Under the pieces are notes generated by a model. The model saw only the letters and a program-made list of their open reading frames with translations, was not told the origin of the DNA and did no database searches. DNA of 17,490 bases from UBA1146 sp963854815. Lineage in GTDB: Bacteria > Planctomycetota > UBA8108 > UBA1146. The translations under genes were made by a program, and so were the position numbers. Location of the stretch: positions 1 to 17,490 of the forward strand of contig CAWLAN010000054.1 in assembly GCA_963854815.1 (NCBI GenBank), read 5' to 3'. Below are positions 6,498 to 13,608 of this stretch, piece by piece; within the stretch, counting starts at the first letter, position 1, and every line of letters starts with the position of its first letter.

Positions 6498-8228
6498 CTA
6501 GCCCTCCAGTTTTACTGCCAGCGCTTTCAACATCTGGGCGATCGATTCCTGACCCTGGGTGAGGCTGTCGTAACAAAACCACAATCCGACGCCACTCACC
6601 AGCAGCGCCGAGATGACGGGTGCATACTGGAATACCCGGCGCTGCATCGACGATCCGACGCGGTCGAGCAGTCCCTCCTTGCCGATGACCAGCAAGCAAC
6701 CGATACCGATCAGCGCTAGTCCCAGTCCCAGGCTGAAGAACCCGAGCACCACCAGCCCCAGCAGCAACGCCTGGAAGTGGGCTGCTACCAGCATGATGGT
6801 GAAACCGGCCGGGCAGGGCACGATGCCACCGCTGAGCCCCAGGGTGACGAGATCGCGCAAGCGCACCTCTCCGTGAGTTCCCCACTCATCAGGAACATGA
6901 GAGTGGTCGTGGCCATGAGAATGATCGTGGGAGTGGCCGTGGGATTGGTCGTGAGAATGGCTGTGGGAATGACTGTGGGAATGACCTCGGGCCACTTGCC
7001 AGCGGCGATAGGTCAAGAAGATGCCGAAGATGACCAGCAACATTCCCGATGCGAAACTGAAGATGGTGGTGAGCCAGTTCTGATAGGTGGCAGAAGAAGC
7101 CTTGTCGGCACTCGCTTCGATCAGTGCCAGTAACAGCAGACCCAGAAGGAAGATGCTGGCGGTATGAGCGACGGTGACCACCATCCCCAGAATCACTGCA
7201 TCTCGAACTCGTCCGCGCGATCCGACCAGGTAGGCAGCGACCATCGTCTTGCCATGGCCGGGTCCGAGCGCGTGTCCAGCGCCGTAAACGACCGCCAGTA
7301 GCAGTGCCAGCAGCACTTCCCACAGCGGGGCTTTCCCCTCCAGGATGGTCGCCACGATGCCACCGATCTGCTCTTCCTCGCTGGTGGAATCGGGGTCTCC
7401 CTGGCGGGAGTCTCTGCTGATGGGCCGTCGGGGGATCAGCGGATCGCTCCGTGAGGCACCATTTTCCTGACCGAGGTTGGGCGCGGAGGCTTCACCCTCG
7501 GCGGTCAGGGCGGCCAGATCAGAAACGGATGGAGGTTGCTGCGAGAATGGATCGAAACTGGTGGTGCCCCTGTAGAAATAGATGGTCGTTTTGCGTCCTG
7601 GCGTTCGATAAAAGGCGCCCTGGTCCTCGATCGCTTGCGGTTCTGGTTCGAGGATGAGAAACGACAGATCAGGGTCGTGATCCGACAGCGGTATCCAGGT
7701 GAACTGGCTCGAGGTCTGATCACGGAAGGTGTTGTCTTGCCAGTGCAGCCACCACCCTCCTCCCCAGGGGCTGGTATCGGACAACTCGGCGGGGAGTTGC
7801 CCACGAAGGGTGAAGTAGGCATCGAAGGGGCGGGTTCGGACCGAGCCCTGAAGGCCTTCTTCCTCCACCAGAATCAACTCGAGAGCGATGGGCTGTCCAT
7901 TGATACGCAGATCTACCTGTTTCAGCAGCGCTTCGATGCGGGAGACGAGATAGGGTCTCCATTCTTCCTCCTCGACCCGGTCATCTCCATCGTGATCGAG
8001 ACTCTGGAGGACGGGGAATCCGGCCGGAACACTCCACCCCAGATTGAACAGCATCGTCACCTGACCGTCACGGATGGTGAAGGTGCTCTGTGTACCGACC
8101 CCCGCCACCAGTTCGTGTCCGTAACCGATGGAACCGCCCAGGATCACCATCAGCACCATCGCGCAGATGCTCGTCGCGATGCAATGGGATCGATTCGGTG
8201 ACAGGATCGTGTTCAAGGAGAGTTCCAT
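6498..8228 (-). CDS. NicO/RcnA-family nickel-cobalt type transporter with His-rich loop
   Basis: 576 residues. An N-terminal hydrophobic segment (about 19-37) is followed by a large, probably periplasmic domain of about 260 residues with an EF-hand-like loop at 78-89 (DHDGDDRVEEEE). The membrane part (300 on) carries the family signature HALGPGHGK (319-327) in the first helix, a cytoplasmic or periplasmic loop at 416-444 with about 14 His alternating with Ser, Asp and Gly, and a second core motif (GIVPCPAG, 469-476). Further helices lie near 341-370, 386-406, 479-515 and 535-552. By family it exports or imports Ni2+/Co2+; direction cannot be told from sequence. Its ATG lies inside the 3' end of the helicase gene (16-base overlap), so it is probably translated from the same message. 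Confidence 0.88.
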   Translation of the reverse strand: MELSLNTILSPNRSHCIATSICAMVLMVILGGSIGYGHELVAGVGTQSTFTIRDGQVTMLFNLGWSVPAGFPVLQSLDHDGDDRVEEEEWRPYLVSRIEALLKQVDLRINGQPIALELILVEEEGLQGSVRTRPFDAYFTLRGQLPAELSDTSPWGGGWWLHWQDNTFRDQTSSQFTWIPLSDHDPDLSFLILEPEPQAIEDQGAFYRTPGRKTTIYFYRGTTSFDPFSQQPPSVSDLAALTAEGEASAPNLGQENGASRSDPLIPRRPISRDSRQGDPDSTSEEEQIGGIVATILEGKAPLWEVLLALLLAVVYGAGHALGPGHGKTMVAAYLVGSRGRVRDAVILGMVVTVAHTASIFLLGLLLLALIEASADKASSATYQNWLTTIFSFASGMLLVIFGIFLTYRRWQVARGHSHSHSHSHSHDQSHGHSHDHSHGHDHSHVPDEWGTHGEVRLRDLVTLGLSGGIVPCPAGFTIMLVAAHFQALLLGLVVLGFFSLGLGLALIGIGCLLVIGKEGLLDRVGSSMQRRVFQYAPVISALLVSGVGLWFCYDSLTQGQESIAQMLKALAVKLEG

Positions 8229-10492
8229 TCGTCATCCGGAGGCGAAATCGGTGTCACCGGAGCATAAGCGACGACCAGTTGTTTCTCACCACCTTGCTCG
8301 AATCGAACCGAGATTCTCTTCGATGCTCCATGTCCCTGAGCGCTCAGGACGACCCCGCGTCCGAGGATCTCGTGATGGATCCAGGATCCCGGGTGGATGC
8401 CATCATCTTCCTCCTGAGAGCAAGCATCCGGGATACTACCGAAGGGATCCTGTTCCCATCCTCGGCGTGAGCCCTCGCGGCTTTCTTCCCGTTCGAAGAC
8501 GATGGAGGTCCCCTCCAGTTGTGTGAAGAATGAAGAGGGGAGTCTCGGTTCTCGATGATCAAAACGTCTTCTCCAGCAGGCGTGAGACATGACCAGTTCT
8601 CGACGTGCCCGGGTGACTCCGACGTAGAGGAGACGTCGTTCCTCCTCGATCCCCTCCGGTTCGCTATGACGTGCGTGTGGAATCAGAGTTTCCTCGACCC
8701 CGATGATGACAACTCGATCGAACTCGAGCCCCTTGGCGCTATGCAGGGTCATCAAGGAGACCTGTCCATCTTCGGCCGATTTCAGCTCCGCATCGGTGAC
8801 CAGAGCAATTCTCTCGAGAAACAGTGACAGCGCATCGATTTGCTCGAACTCTGCATCTGAAGCTGCAGCACGGCTCGATACGCTGCTGAGAATCTCCTCG
8901 GTTTCGAAAGCCGCAGCGACCAGTTCTTCGAGGTTTCTTTCGCGCTCCTGCCACGATTCAGGCTCCGACTTTTCCAGGTGAGGGAGATATCCACTCGCTT
9001 CGATCGCCAGTTGTACCTGATCGGTAAGAGACTTCTTGGAGTTGCTCGAGAGTGTTTCGAGAACCTCCCGCAGTTGATCGACACCCTTCTTTGCCCTGCC
9101 TCGAAGGGCATCGAGAGCATCGTCGCAACGAAGATGTTCACCAAGGGTTCGGCCAGCATCGGCGGCAGCATCGATAAATCTTTCGATGCTCACCTTACCG
9201 ATGCCTCTGGCGGGAATGTTGAAGATTCGCTGGAGCGCCACGTCATCGCGAGTAGACCTCGCGGCTCGCAGATAGGCGAGGATGTCTTTGACTTCCTTGC
9301 GTTCGTAGAAGGACATCCCTCCGATCACCGAATAGAGGATTCTCCTGCGCACGAACTCCTCTTCGAATGTTCTCGAGAGTGCGTTGACCCGGTACAGGAT
9401 AGCGATCTCCGATGCAGGCACTCCGTCTGCCTGCCAGTTTTCGACATGGTCAGCGATCCGGGCGGCCTCGGCGCGTTCGTCTCGGACCTGCTGGACCCGA
9501 ACTTCGGGTCCGTTCTCGTTCTTTGTGAATAATTTTCTCTCACCGAAATCGGTACCGCACAGACGTGAGGCAACCTCCAGGATCTGCGGAGTTGATCGGT
9601 AGTTCTGGTCCAGGGTGATGATCGAATGCTCGGGGAAATCCTCACGGAATCGCAGGTAATTGTCCTGGCTGGCTCCTCGCCACGAGTAGATCGATTGGTC
9701 AGGATCTCCGGTCACACACAGATTCCTGTGTTGCTCGGCCAGCAACTTGGCGATCAGGTACTGGGGACGATTGGTGTCCTGAAACTCATCGATCATCACG
9801 AAATTGAAGCGATTTCTGAGGCTATCGAGCACATCGGGATGCTCCCGTAACAGTCTGACGAGCAGTAGCAGTAGATCATCAAAGTCTGCGGCATTTCTCT
9901 CTTCCAGAAGTTCCTGGTAGCGAAAATAGATTCGTGCCATTCCACGGTCACGAAAGGTGGCGGAATCTTCGGAAGCTTGTTCCGGGGAAGTCATCTGGTT
10001 CTTCCAGTGACTGAGTTTCGAAAGTGTGGCTCTCGGTGGAAAAGAGGTGCGATCGAGTTGCAACTTCTTCAATACCTCCGAGACCAACTGGAGTTGATCA
10101 GCGGAGTCGTAGATGGAGAAGTTGCTGGTGTAGGGTTCCAACCGATGGATGTATCGCCTCAGGAGCCTCGCACAGAAGGAATGAAATGTACGCAATACTG
10201 GAGTCCCATCATCGAGATCCAGTGAAGAGGGTCCGAGAAAACCAGAAGACGGCAATCGGGCTCCCATCGCATCTGGGAGCAAGGTCAGGGTACGACGGAG
10301 CATCTCGTCAGCAGCCTTGTTGGTGAAGGTGATGGCGAGGATCGATGAGGGTGAGACCCCCGATGAGATCAAGCGGGCGATCCGGTGGCTCATCACGCGC
10401 GTTTTGCCACTGCCGGGACCGGCGATGACGGCAAGGGGGCCGGCGCTGTGCGATACGGCGCTCTGCTGGGCAGGATTCAATGCCTCGGACAT
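8213..10492 (-). CDS. UvrD/PcrA-type superfamily 1A DNA helicase
   Basis: 759 residues from the ATG at 10492 (GGA eight bases upstream). All SF1A motifs are present: Q motif NPAQQSAV (6-13), Walker A AGPGSGKTR (24-32), TFTNKAADEM, Walker B IDEFQDTN (234-241), motif III GDPDQSIYSWRGA (262-274), motif IV DQNYRS (295-300), motif V TLHSAKGLEFD (582-592) and motif VI VGVTRAR (624-630). The C-terminal tail (about 705-748, HEILGRGVVLS...KQLVVAYAPVTPI) matches the tudor-like RNA-polymerase-binding domain of PcrA/UvrD. An ATP-driven 3'-5' helicase for excision repair, replication restart and clearing of DNA-bound protein. Around 80-97 there is a small insertion after motif Ia. The gene leads the overlapping nicO-type gene and diverges from the TPR/alpha-CTD gene. 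Confidence 0.93.
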   Translation of the reverse strand: MSEALNPAQQSAVSHSAGPLAVIAGPGSGKTRVMSHRIARLISSGVSPSSILAITFTNKAADEMLRRTLTLLPDAMGARLPSSGFLGPSSLDLDDGTPVLRTFHSFCARLLRRYIHRLEPYTSNFSIYDSADQLQLVSEVLKKLQLDRTSFPPRATLSKLSHWKNQMTSPEQASEDSATFRDRGMARIYFRYQELLEERNAADFDDLLLLLVRLLREHPDVLDSLRNRFNFVMIDEFQDTNRPQYLIAKLLAEQHRNLCVTGDPDQSIYSWRGASQDNYLRFREDFPEHSIITLDQNYRSTPQILEVASRLCGTDFGERKLFTKNENGPEVRVQQVRDERAEAARIADHVENWQADGVPASEIAILYRVNALSRTFEEEFVRRRILYSVIGGMSFYERKEVKDILAYLRAARSTRDDVALQRIFNIPARGIGKVSIERFIDAAADAGRTLGEHLRCDDALDALRGRAKKGVDQLREVLETLSSNSKKSLTDQVQLAIEASGYLPHLEKSEPESWQERERNLEELVAAAFETEEILSSVSSRAAASDAEFEQIDALSLFLERIALVTDAELKSAEDGQVSLMTLHSAKGLEFDRVVIIGVEETLIPHARHSEPEGIEEERRLLYVGVTRARRELVMSHACWRRRFDHREPRLPSSFFTQLEGTSIVFEREESREGSRRGWEQDPFGSIPDACSQEEDDGIHPGSWIHHEILGRGVVLSAQGHGASKRISVRFEQGGEKQLVVAYAPVTPISPPDDEWNSP

Positions 10493-10660
10493 TCGTCATC
10501 CATATCTACAGAGGTTCTTCCGCCACAAGGGGTTGTGATGGGCAATCCGGCTCGCTTCGACCCGCATCTGCCCAGGTGCCGACGTTGCACCGCTGCCATG
10601 GTCACTCCCCGGAGAGGGGCTCGCAAGTCCAGCACTGGCCTGACCCCGTTTCTGATCGCG

Positions 10661-10689
10661 TTGACGCGGAGTAGAGCGTTACTTATGAT
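10661..10689 (+). promoter_or_regulatory. Sigma70-like promoter for TPR/alpha-CTD-ruvA operon
   Basis: TTGACG (10661-10666) and TATGAT (10684-10689) are exactly 17 bases apart, each with five of six consensus bases. Transcription should begin near 10696, leaving a leader of about 115 bases before the TTG start at 10812. This is the best promoter match in the window. Confidence 0.7.
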
Positions 10690-10702
10690 CCTGTGCCTAC
10701 TT

Positions 10703-10739
10703 CCACCGAATTTAGAAGTTCTTTCGCGGAAATCGGTGG
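10703..10739 (+). other. First leader hairpin upstream of TPR/alpha-CTD gene
   Basis: CCACCGA (10703-10709) pairs perfectly with TCGGTGG (10733-10739) across a 23-base interval that contains its own small hairpin (TTTC-GCG-GAAA, 10722-10732). It starts just after the predicted transcription start and so would form at the 5' end of the mRNA. Confidence 0.45.
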
Positions 10740-10757
10740 GATTCGCGTGAGCTGCAT

Positions 10758-10784
10758 TTGGGTAGATCACCCAATGGATTTTTT
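10758..10784 (+). terminator. Terminator-like hairpin and U tract in the leader (possible attenuator)
   Basis: TTGGGT (10758-10763) pairs with ACCCAA (10769-10774) across a five-base loop, and six T (10779-10784) follow four bases later. It sits between the predicted promoter and the ribosome site AGGAGG (10801-10806), so if it works as a terminator it would control the downstream operon. The stem is short (6 bp), and the gap before the T-run is slightly long, so efficiency is uncertain. Confidence 0.4.
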
Positions 10785-10811
10785 CTGCATATCTGCATCG
10801 AGGAGGCGTCC

Positions 10812-12098
10812 TTGAGCTTTAGTGATTCCACGAGTGAGACATCGCTACGCGAACTCATCCTTGAAAAGGAAGTCAGCGTAGATTTTTACCATGAGGCGCG
10901 ACAAGGAGTGACTTCCCGTCGCGAGGGGATCGATGAACTCGAAGACATTCTCGAGTCCATCGACGACGATTTTCGCCGAAGTGTGGTGCTCGATCTGCTG
11001 GGGCGAAGGTCCGAGGCGAGGGAAGTTCTCTATGGTTGTCAGGACAATCCCTTTTGCATGCACCTGCTGGGGAAACTGCTGCTGGAGGAGGGGAATTCTA
11101 CAGCCGCTCTTCGGGTTCTCGAGCCCGGGTGGAGCAAGGGTTCGCGGGAGCCTCGCGTTGGAATGCTTTTCTGCGAGGCGCTGATTCTCGAAGGAGATGT
11201 GGACAAGGCGCTTGCATTGCTGAGCGAGATCTCGGCCCCAGACGATCATCCGAGGATCTGTTACCTGCGCGGATTGCTGCACCAGCACGAGGGCGATTAT
11301 CACGAGGCTCTGGCTTGTTACAGCACCGCCGCCGAAGGCACTCCGGAAGAGACGCGATATCAGTTCCGTCTCGGATATATGCACTCGCTCTACGGAGATG
11401 AGGAAAAGGCGATTGAGGCTTACCGCATGTGCCAGCGGACAGCGCCTCTGTATGCCCATGCGATGATCAACCTCGGTGTTCTGTACGAAGATTCGGATCG
11501 GTTCGAGGAAGCGATCACCTGCTACAGAATGGTGCTCCTCTCCAATAAAGATCACGGTCGCGCCCGACTCTATTTACGTGACGCTGAGGCTTCTCAGTCG
11601 ATGTACTACGACCGAGATCGGGAGAAGGAAGAGATTCGCAAGATGCAGGTCTTGATGATTCCTGTCACCGAGTTCGAACTCTCGGTCAGGAGTCGTAACT
11701 GTCTCCAGAAGATGGGGATCTACACGCTCGGTGATCTTGTCAGCAAGTCAGAAGCGGAACTGCTCTCCTACAAGAACTTCGGGGAGACAAGCCTTCAGGA
11801 GATTCGCAAGATCCTCACCCAGAAGAATCTTCGTCTGGGAGAGGGAGTGCGAAGCGACGATACGAGGCTGCTCGCCTTCAATGGAGAAGCGGCATCCCTC
11901 CTTGGTGAACCGGTTAGCATCCTTGAACTCTCTAGCAGGAGTCAGAGATGTATGGATCGTCTCGAAATCGAGACGATCTCGGATCTCTTGCAACGCAACG
12001 AACTCGAACTGGTGAGCCAGAAGAATTTCGGAGTGACTTCCCTCAATGAGGTGAAGAAAAAACTGAGTGAACGCGGACTGACTCTCTCTAGCGGCTAG
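10812..12098 (+). CDS. TPR protein with two C-terminal RNA polymerase alpha-CTD domains
   Basis: 428 residues from a TTG at 10812, chosen because a perfect AGGAGG ends five bases before it; the frame runs upstream to another TTG (10758) that lies inside the leader hairpin. Residues about 60-265 are helical repeats of TPR type (LGKLLLEEGNSTAALRVLEP; YLRGLLHQHEGDYHEALACY; GYMHSLYGDEEKAIEAYRMC; NLGVLYEDSDRFEEAITCYR). Residues 283-344 and 366-427 each match the C-terminal domain of RpoA. In the first, counterparts of E. coli R265, N268, C269, S299 and E302 are R293, N296, C297, S327 and E330; the second keeps R376, C380, S410 and E413 but has R379 for N268. It is not RpoA itself: the N-terminal assembly domain is absent. 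No signal peptide, so cytoplasmic. Planctomycete genomes carry such proteins; their role is not known to me. ruvA starts 11 bases later. Confidence 0.88.
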   Translation: MSFSDSTSETSLRELILEKEVSVDFYHEARQGVTSRREGIDELEDILESIDDDFRRSVVLDLLGRRSEAREVLYGCQDNPFCMHLLGKLLLEEGNSTAALRVLEPGWSKGSREPRVGMLFCEALILEGDVDKALALLSEISAPDDHPRICYLRGLLHQHEGDYHEALACYSTAAEGTPEETRYQFRLGYMHSLYGDEEKAIEAYRMCQRTAPLYAHAMINLGVLYEDSDRFEEAITCYRMVLLSNKDHGRARLYLRDAEASQSMYYDRDREKEEIRKMQVLMIPVTEFELSVRSRNCLQKMGIYTLGDLVSKSEAELLSYKNFGETSLQEIRKILTQKNLRLGEGVRSDDTRLLAFNGEAASLLGEPVSILELSSRSQRCMDRLEIETISDLLQRNELELVSQKNFGVTSLNEVKKKLSERGLTLSSG

Positions 12099-12109
12099 CG
12101 GGGTTTGCG

Positions 12110-12706
12110 GTGTACGAGTACCTGTCCGGAGAAATTGTCCGGATCACTGCACAATACGTAGTGATCGAGGTTGCTGGAGTCGGGTACCATCTTCGTGCCC
12201 CAACCGGCACCATCGAAAAGTTGCGCGAAGGAGCCCAGGCACGACTCTTCATCTCTCATCGCATCCGCGACGAGCAGATGGTGATGTTCGGTTTTTCCCA
12301 CCCGGAGGAACGCGACTTCTTCGAGCGGATTTGCCAGGTCTCGGGAGTGGGTCCTGTCAGTGCTCTCGCTCTCCTTTCCCAGATCGACCCGCATGTGCTC
12401 CGCACTGCTGTCCTCGATGGTAGGACCGAGGAACTGGAGAAGGTGAAGGGGATCGGTCGTAAAACAGCACAGCGCATCGTGCTCGATCTTCGTGGAGCCC
12501 TCGAGAAGGAAGATCTGGCCTCGAGAGTCGGATCACCGGCCACGGTCGGCGTTCCTGAAGGGGATCCTGCCGATGCGGTGCGCGCGCTCCAGGTCCTCGG
12601 ATTTCACATATCTGAAGCGCAGGAGCGGGTCAGGAAGGCTCTTGCAGACCATCCAGAACCCACCAGTGCTGAAGATCTGGTACGGCTCGCCAGTCGAGGC
12701 CGTTAG
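12110..12706 (+). CDS. ruvA: Holliday junction branch migration protein RuvA
   Basis: 198 residues, the usual RuvA length, from a GTG at 12110 (GGGG seven bases upstream). Domain I is the OB fold (MYEYLSGEIVRITAQYVVIEVAGVGYHL, 1-28, running to about 63). Domain II has the two helix-hairpin-helix motifs VSGVGPVSAL (77-86) and VKGIGRKTAQRI (112-123). After a linker (about 133-150), domain III (152-196, AVRALQVLGF) is the part that contacts RuvB. A RuvA tetramer binds Holliday junctions and loads the RuvB motor; ruvB and ruvC are not in the window. It follows the TPR/alpha-CTD gene by 11 bases and is probably cotranscribed with it, an unusual partner for ruvA. Confidence 0.95.
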   Translation: MYEYLSGEIVRITAQYVVIEVAGVGYHLRAPTGTIEKLREGAQARLFISHRIRDEQMVMFGFSHPEERDFFERICQVSGVGPVSALALLSQIDPHVLRTAVLDGRTEELEKVKGIGRKTAQRIVLDLRGALEKEDLASRVGSPATVGVPEGDPADAVRALQVLGFHISEAQERVRKALADHPEPTSAEDLVRLASRGR

Positions 12707-12781
12707 ATCAGCTCGCCTTCACCACCGGGATCACACCATCTGCTCGAGGAGTTTCTCCAGGTAGGAGCACCTCCGGTCTCC

Positions 12782-12810
12782 TTGACACCCGAGGCAGGGA
12801 TCTCCAACAT
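12782..12810 (+). promoter_or_regulatory. Possible promoter for tRNA-His
   Basis: A perfect -35 TTGACA (12782-12787) is followed 17 bases later by CAACAT (12805-12810), which keeps the important second A and last T of the -10 box. Transcription would start about 45 bases before the tRNA. The weak -10 leaves this uncertain. Confidence 0.4.
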
Positions 12811-12860
12811 CGGGCTTCTCTGATCCGGACTCCGGTGAGGAGAATCCGTCGTGATTCAGT

Positions 12861-12938
12861 GGTGGGTGTAGCTCAGTTGGTTAGAGCGCCAGTTTGTGGT
12901 ATTGGAGGTCGAGGGTTCGAGCCCCTCCTCCCACCCCA
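12861..12938 (+). tRNA. tRNA-His, anticodon GUG, G-1 and CCA encoded
   Basis: The cloverleaf begins with the extra G-1 (12861) that marks tRNA-His, opposite C73 (12935). Acceptor GTGGGTG (12862-12868) pairs with CTCCCAC (12928-12934) except for a T-T mismatch at positions 6:67. D stem GCTC/GAGC, anticodon stem CCAGT/ATTGG with loop TTGTGGT and anticodon GTG (12896-12898), T arm GAGGG-TTCGAGC-CCCTC. CCA is encoded at 12936-12938. It stands alone between ruvA and arfB, with its own terminator. Confidence 0.94.
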
Positions 12939-12948
12939 TGATCTTCAA

Positions 12949-12983
12949 GGGCTCCGGGGAATCCCTGGAGCCCTCTTTTATTT
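12949..12983 (+). terminator. Intrinsic terminator of tRNA-His
   Basis: Stem GGGCTCC/GGAGCCC (12949-12955 and 12967-12973) extended by a G-T pair and GGG/CCC to 11 pairs with a three-base loop, then CTCTTTTATTT. It begins 11 bases after the CCA end. Confidence 0.88.
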
Positions 12984-13051
12984 GCCGAAGACAAGGTGCA
13001 ACGCCATTGCGATGATTTCAGAACGATCACGGCAATTCAGCAGTTGGCAAT

Positions 13052-13501
13052 TCAATTGTCGTCGTGGCCTGGTTTTCGACGATCCTTCTTGAGTTGTGAC
13101 CGGTTCTTCTTTTGCTGGATGCGTTTCTCGCGACTCGATTTTGTTGGTTTTGTTGGACGCCTCGGTCGACGTGGACGCAACGCGTCGCTGACCAGCATCG
13201 TCAATCTCTTGAGGGCCAGTTGTCGATTGCGTGCGGCCGACCGTTCATCGCTGGCCACGATTCGGATTCTTCCCTCGCCATCGATGCGTGATGAGATGGC
13301 GCGAATCAATCGTTGTTGTTCCGCTTCAGAGAATGCGTTCGAATTGACGGGAGACCAGCGCAAATCGATGGCAGTGGCTGACCGATTGGCATGCTGACCA
13401 CCGGGGCCCCCTCTCGTTTGCTGGGAGATGTCGATCTCTGTCCAGGGGATCCAGCGATCGCTACGCCACATCAGACCCCTCGAGCCATCCGGCGATTCCA
13501 T
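13052..13501 (-). CDS. arfB: Alternative ribosome-rescue peptidyl-tRNA hydrolase ArfB (YaeJ type)
   Basis: 149 residues from the ATG at 13501, which has AAGGGG six bases upstream; an ATG seven codons earlier (13522) has no ribosome site. The catalytic loop GGPGGQHANRSATAIDLRW (31-49) contains the GGQ motif (34-36) of class I release factors, in the codon-independent RF-1 domain form. The domains that read stop codons are absent. The tail (109-145) is very basic (repeated RRP, KK, EKR), like the ArfB tail that enters the empty mRNA channel of stalled ribosomes. Length fits ArfB (about 140). It hydrolyses peptidyl-tRNA on stalled ribosomes. The gene is divergent from the NHL operon, 107 bases apart, and converges on the tRNA-His unit. 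Confidence 0.9.
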   Translation of the reverse strand: MESPDGSRGLMWRSDRWIPWTEIDISQQTRGGPGGQHANRSATAIDLRWSPVNSNAFSEAEQQRLIRAISSRIDGEGRIRIVASDERSAARNRQLALKRLTMLVSDALRPRRPRRPTKPTKSSREKRIQQKKNRSQLKKDRRKPGHDDN

Positions 13502-13608
13502 GACCTGCCCCTTTTCTGGCATCAGGATAGGCCCCCGGCAGGAAGTGGGCGAGACTACGGTTGCCGTTGGTGGTCCTGATCGCGATGCTGGGAGGCGAGA
13601 GGAAAACG

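Larger units (their letters stand above)
10493..10811. promoter_or_regulatory. Divergent intergenic region between helicase and TPR/alpha-CTD genes
   Basis: 319 bases with no gene I can support. The right half holds the plus-strand promoter, two hairpins and a T-run described separately. The left half (10493-10660) should hold the minus-strand helicase promoter, but no clear -35/-10 pair was found. Overlapping open frames on the minus strand here (10477-10770) are Arg/His-rich and non-coding in character. Confidence 0.6.

Noticed and set aside
5974..6885. 303-codon minus-strand open frame across pabB and the transporter gene end
   Set aside because: Arg/Gly/Ser/His-rich false frame overlapping two clearly assigned genes.
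6890..6990. Short tandem-like DNA repeats (GTGGGAATG / GTGGCCATG style)
   Set aside because: These are codons of the His-rich transporter loop, not a DNA repeat array or CRISPR.
7536..8201. 221-codon plus-strand open frame
   Set aside because: Antisense of the transporter N-terminal domain, with no ribosome site or recognisable motif.
10477..10770. Minus-strand open frame upstream of the helicase
   Set aside because: Arg-rich, no ribosome site, and covers the opposite-strand promoter and leader; looks like intergenic sequence.
10845..11555. 236-codon minus-strand open frame
   Set aside because: Antisense of the TPR region, whose sense strand has clear repeat and domain matches.
12835..13092. 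Plus-strand open frame with GVAQLVRAPVCG
   Set aside because: It runs through tRNA-His and its terminator; a false translation of a tRNA.
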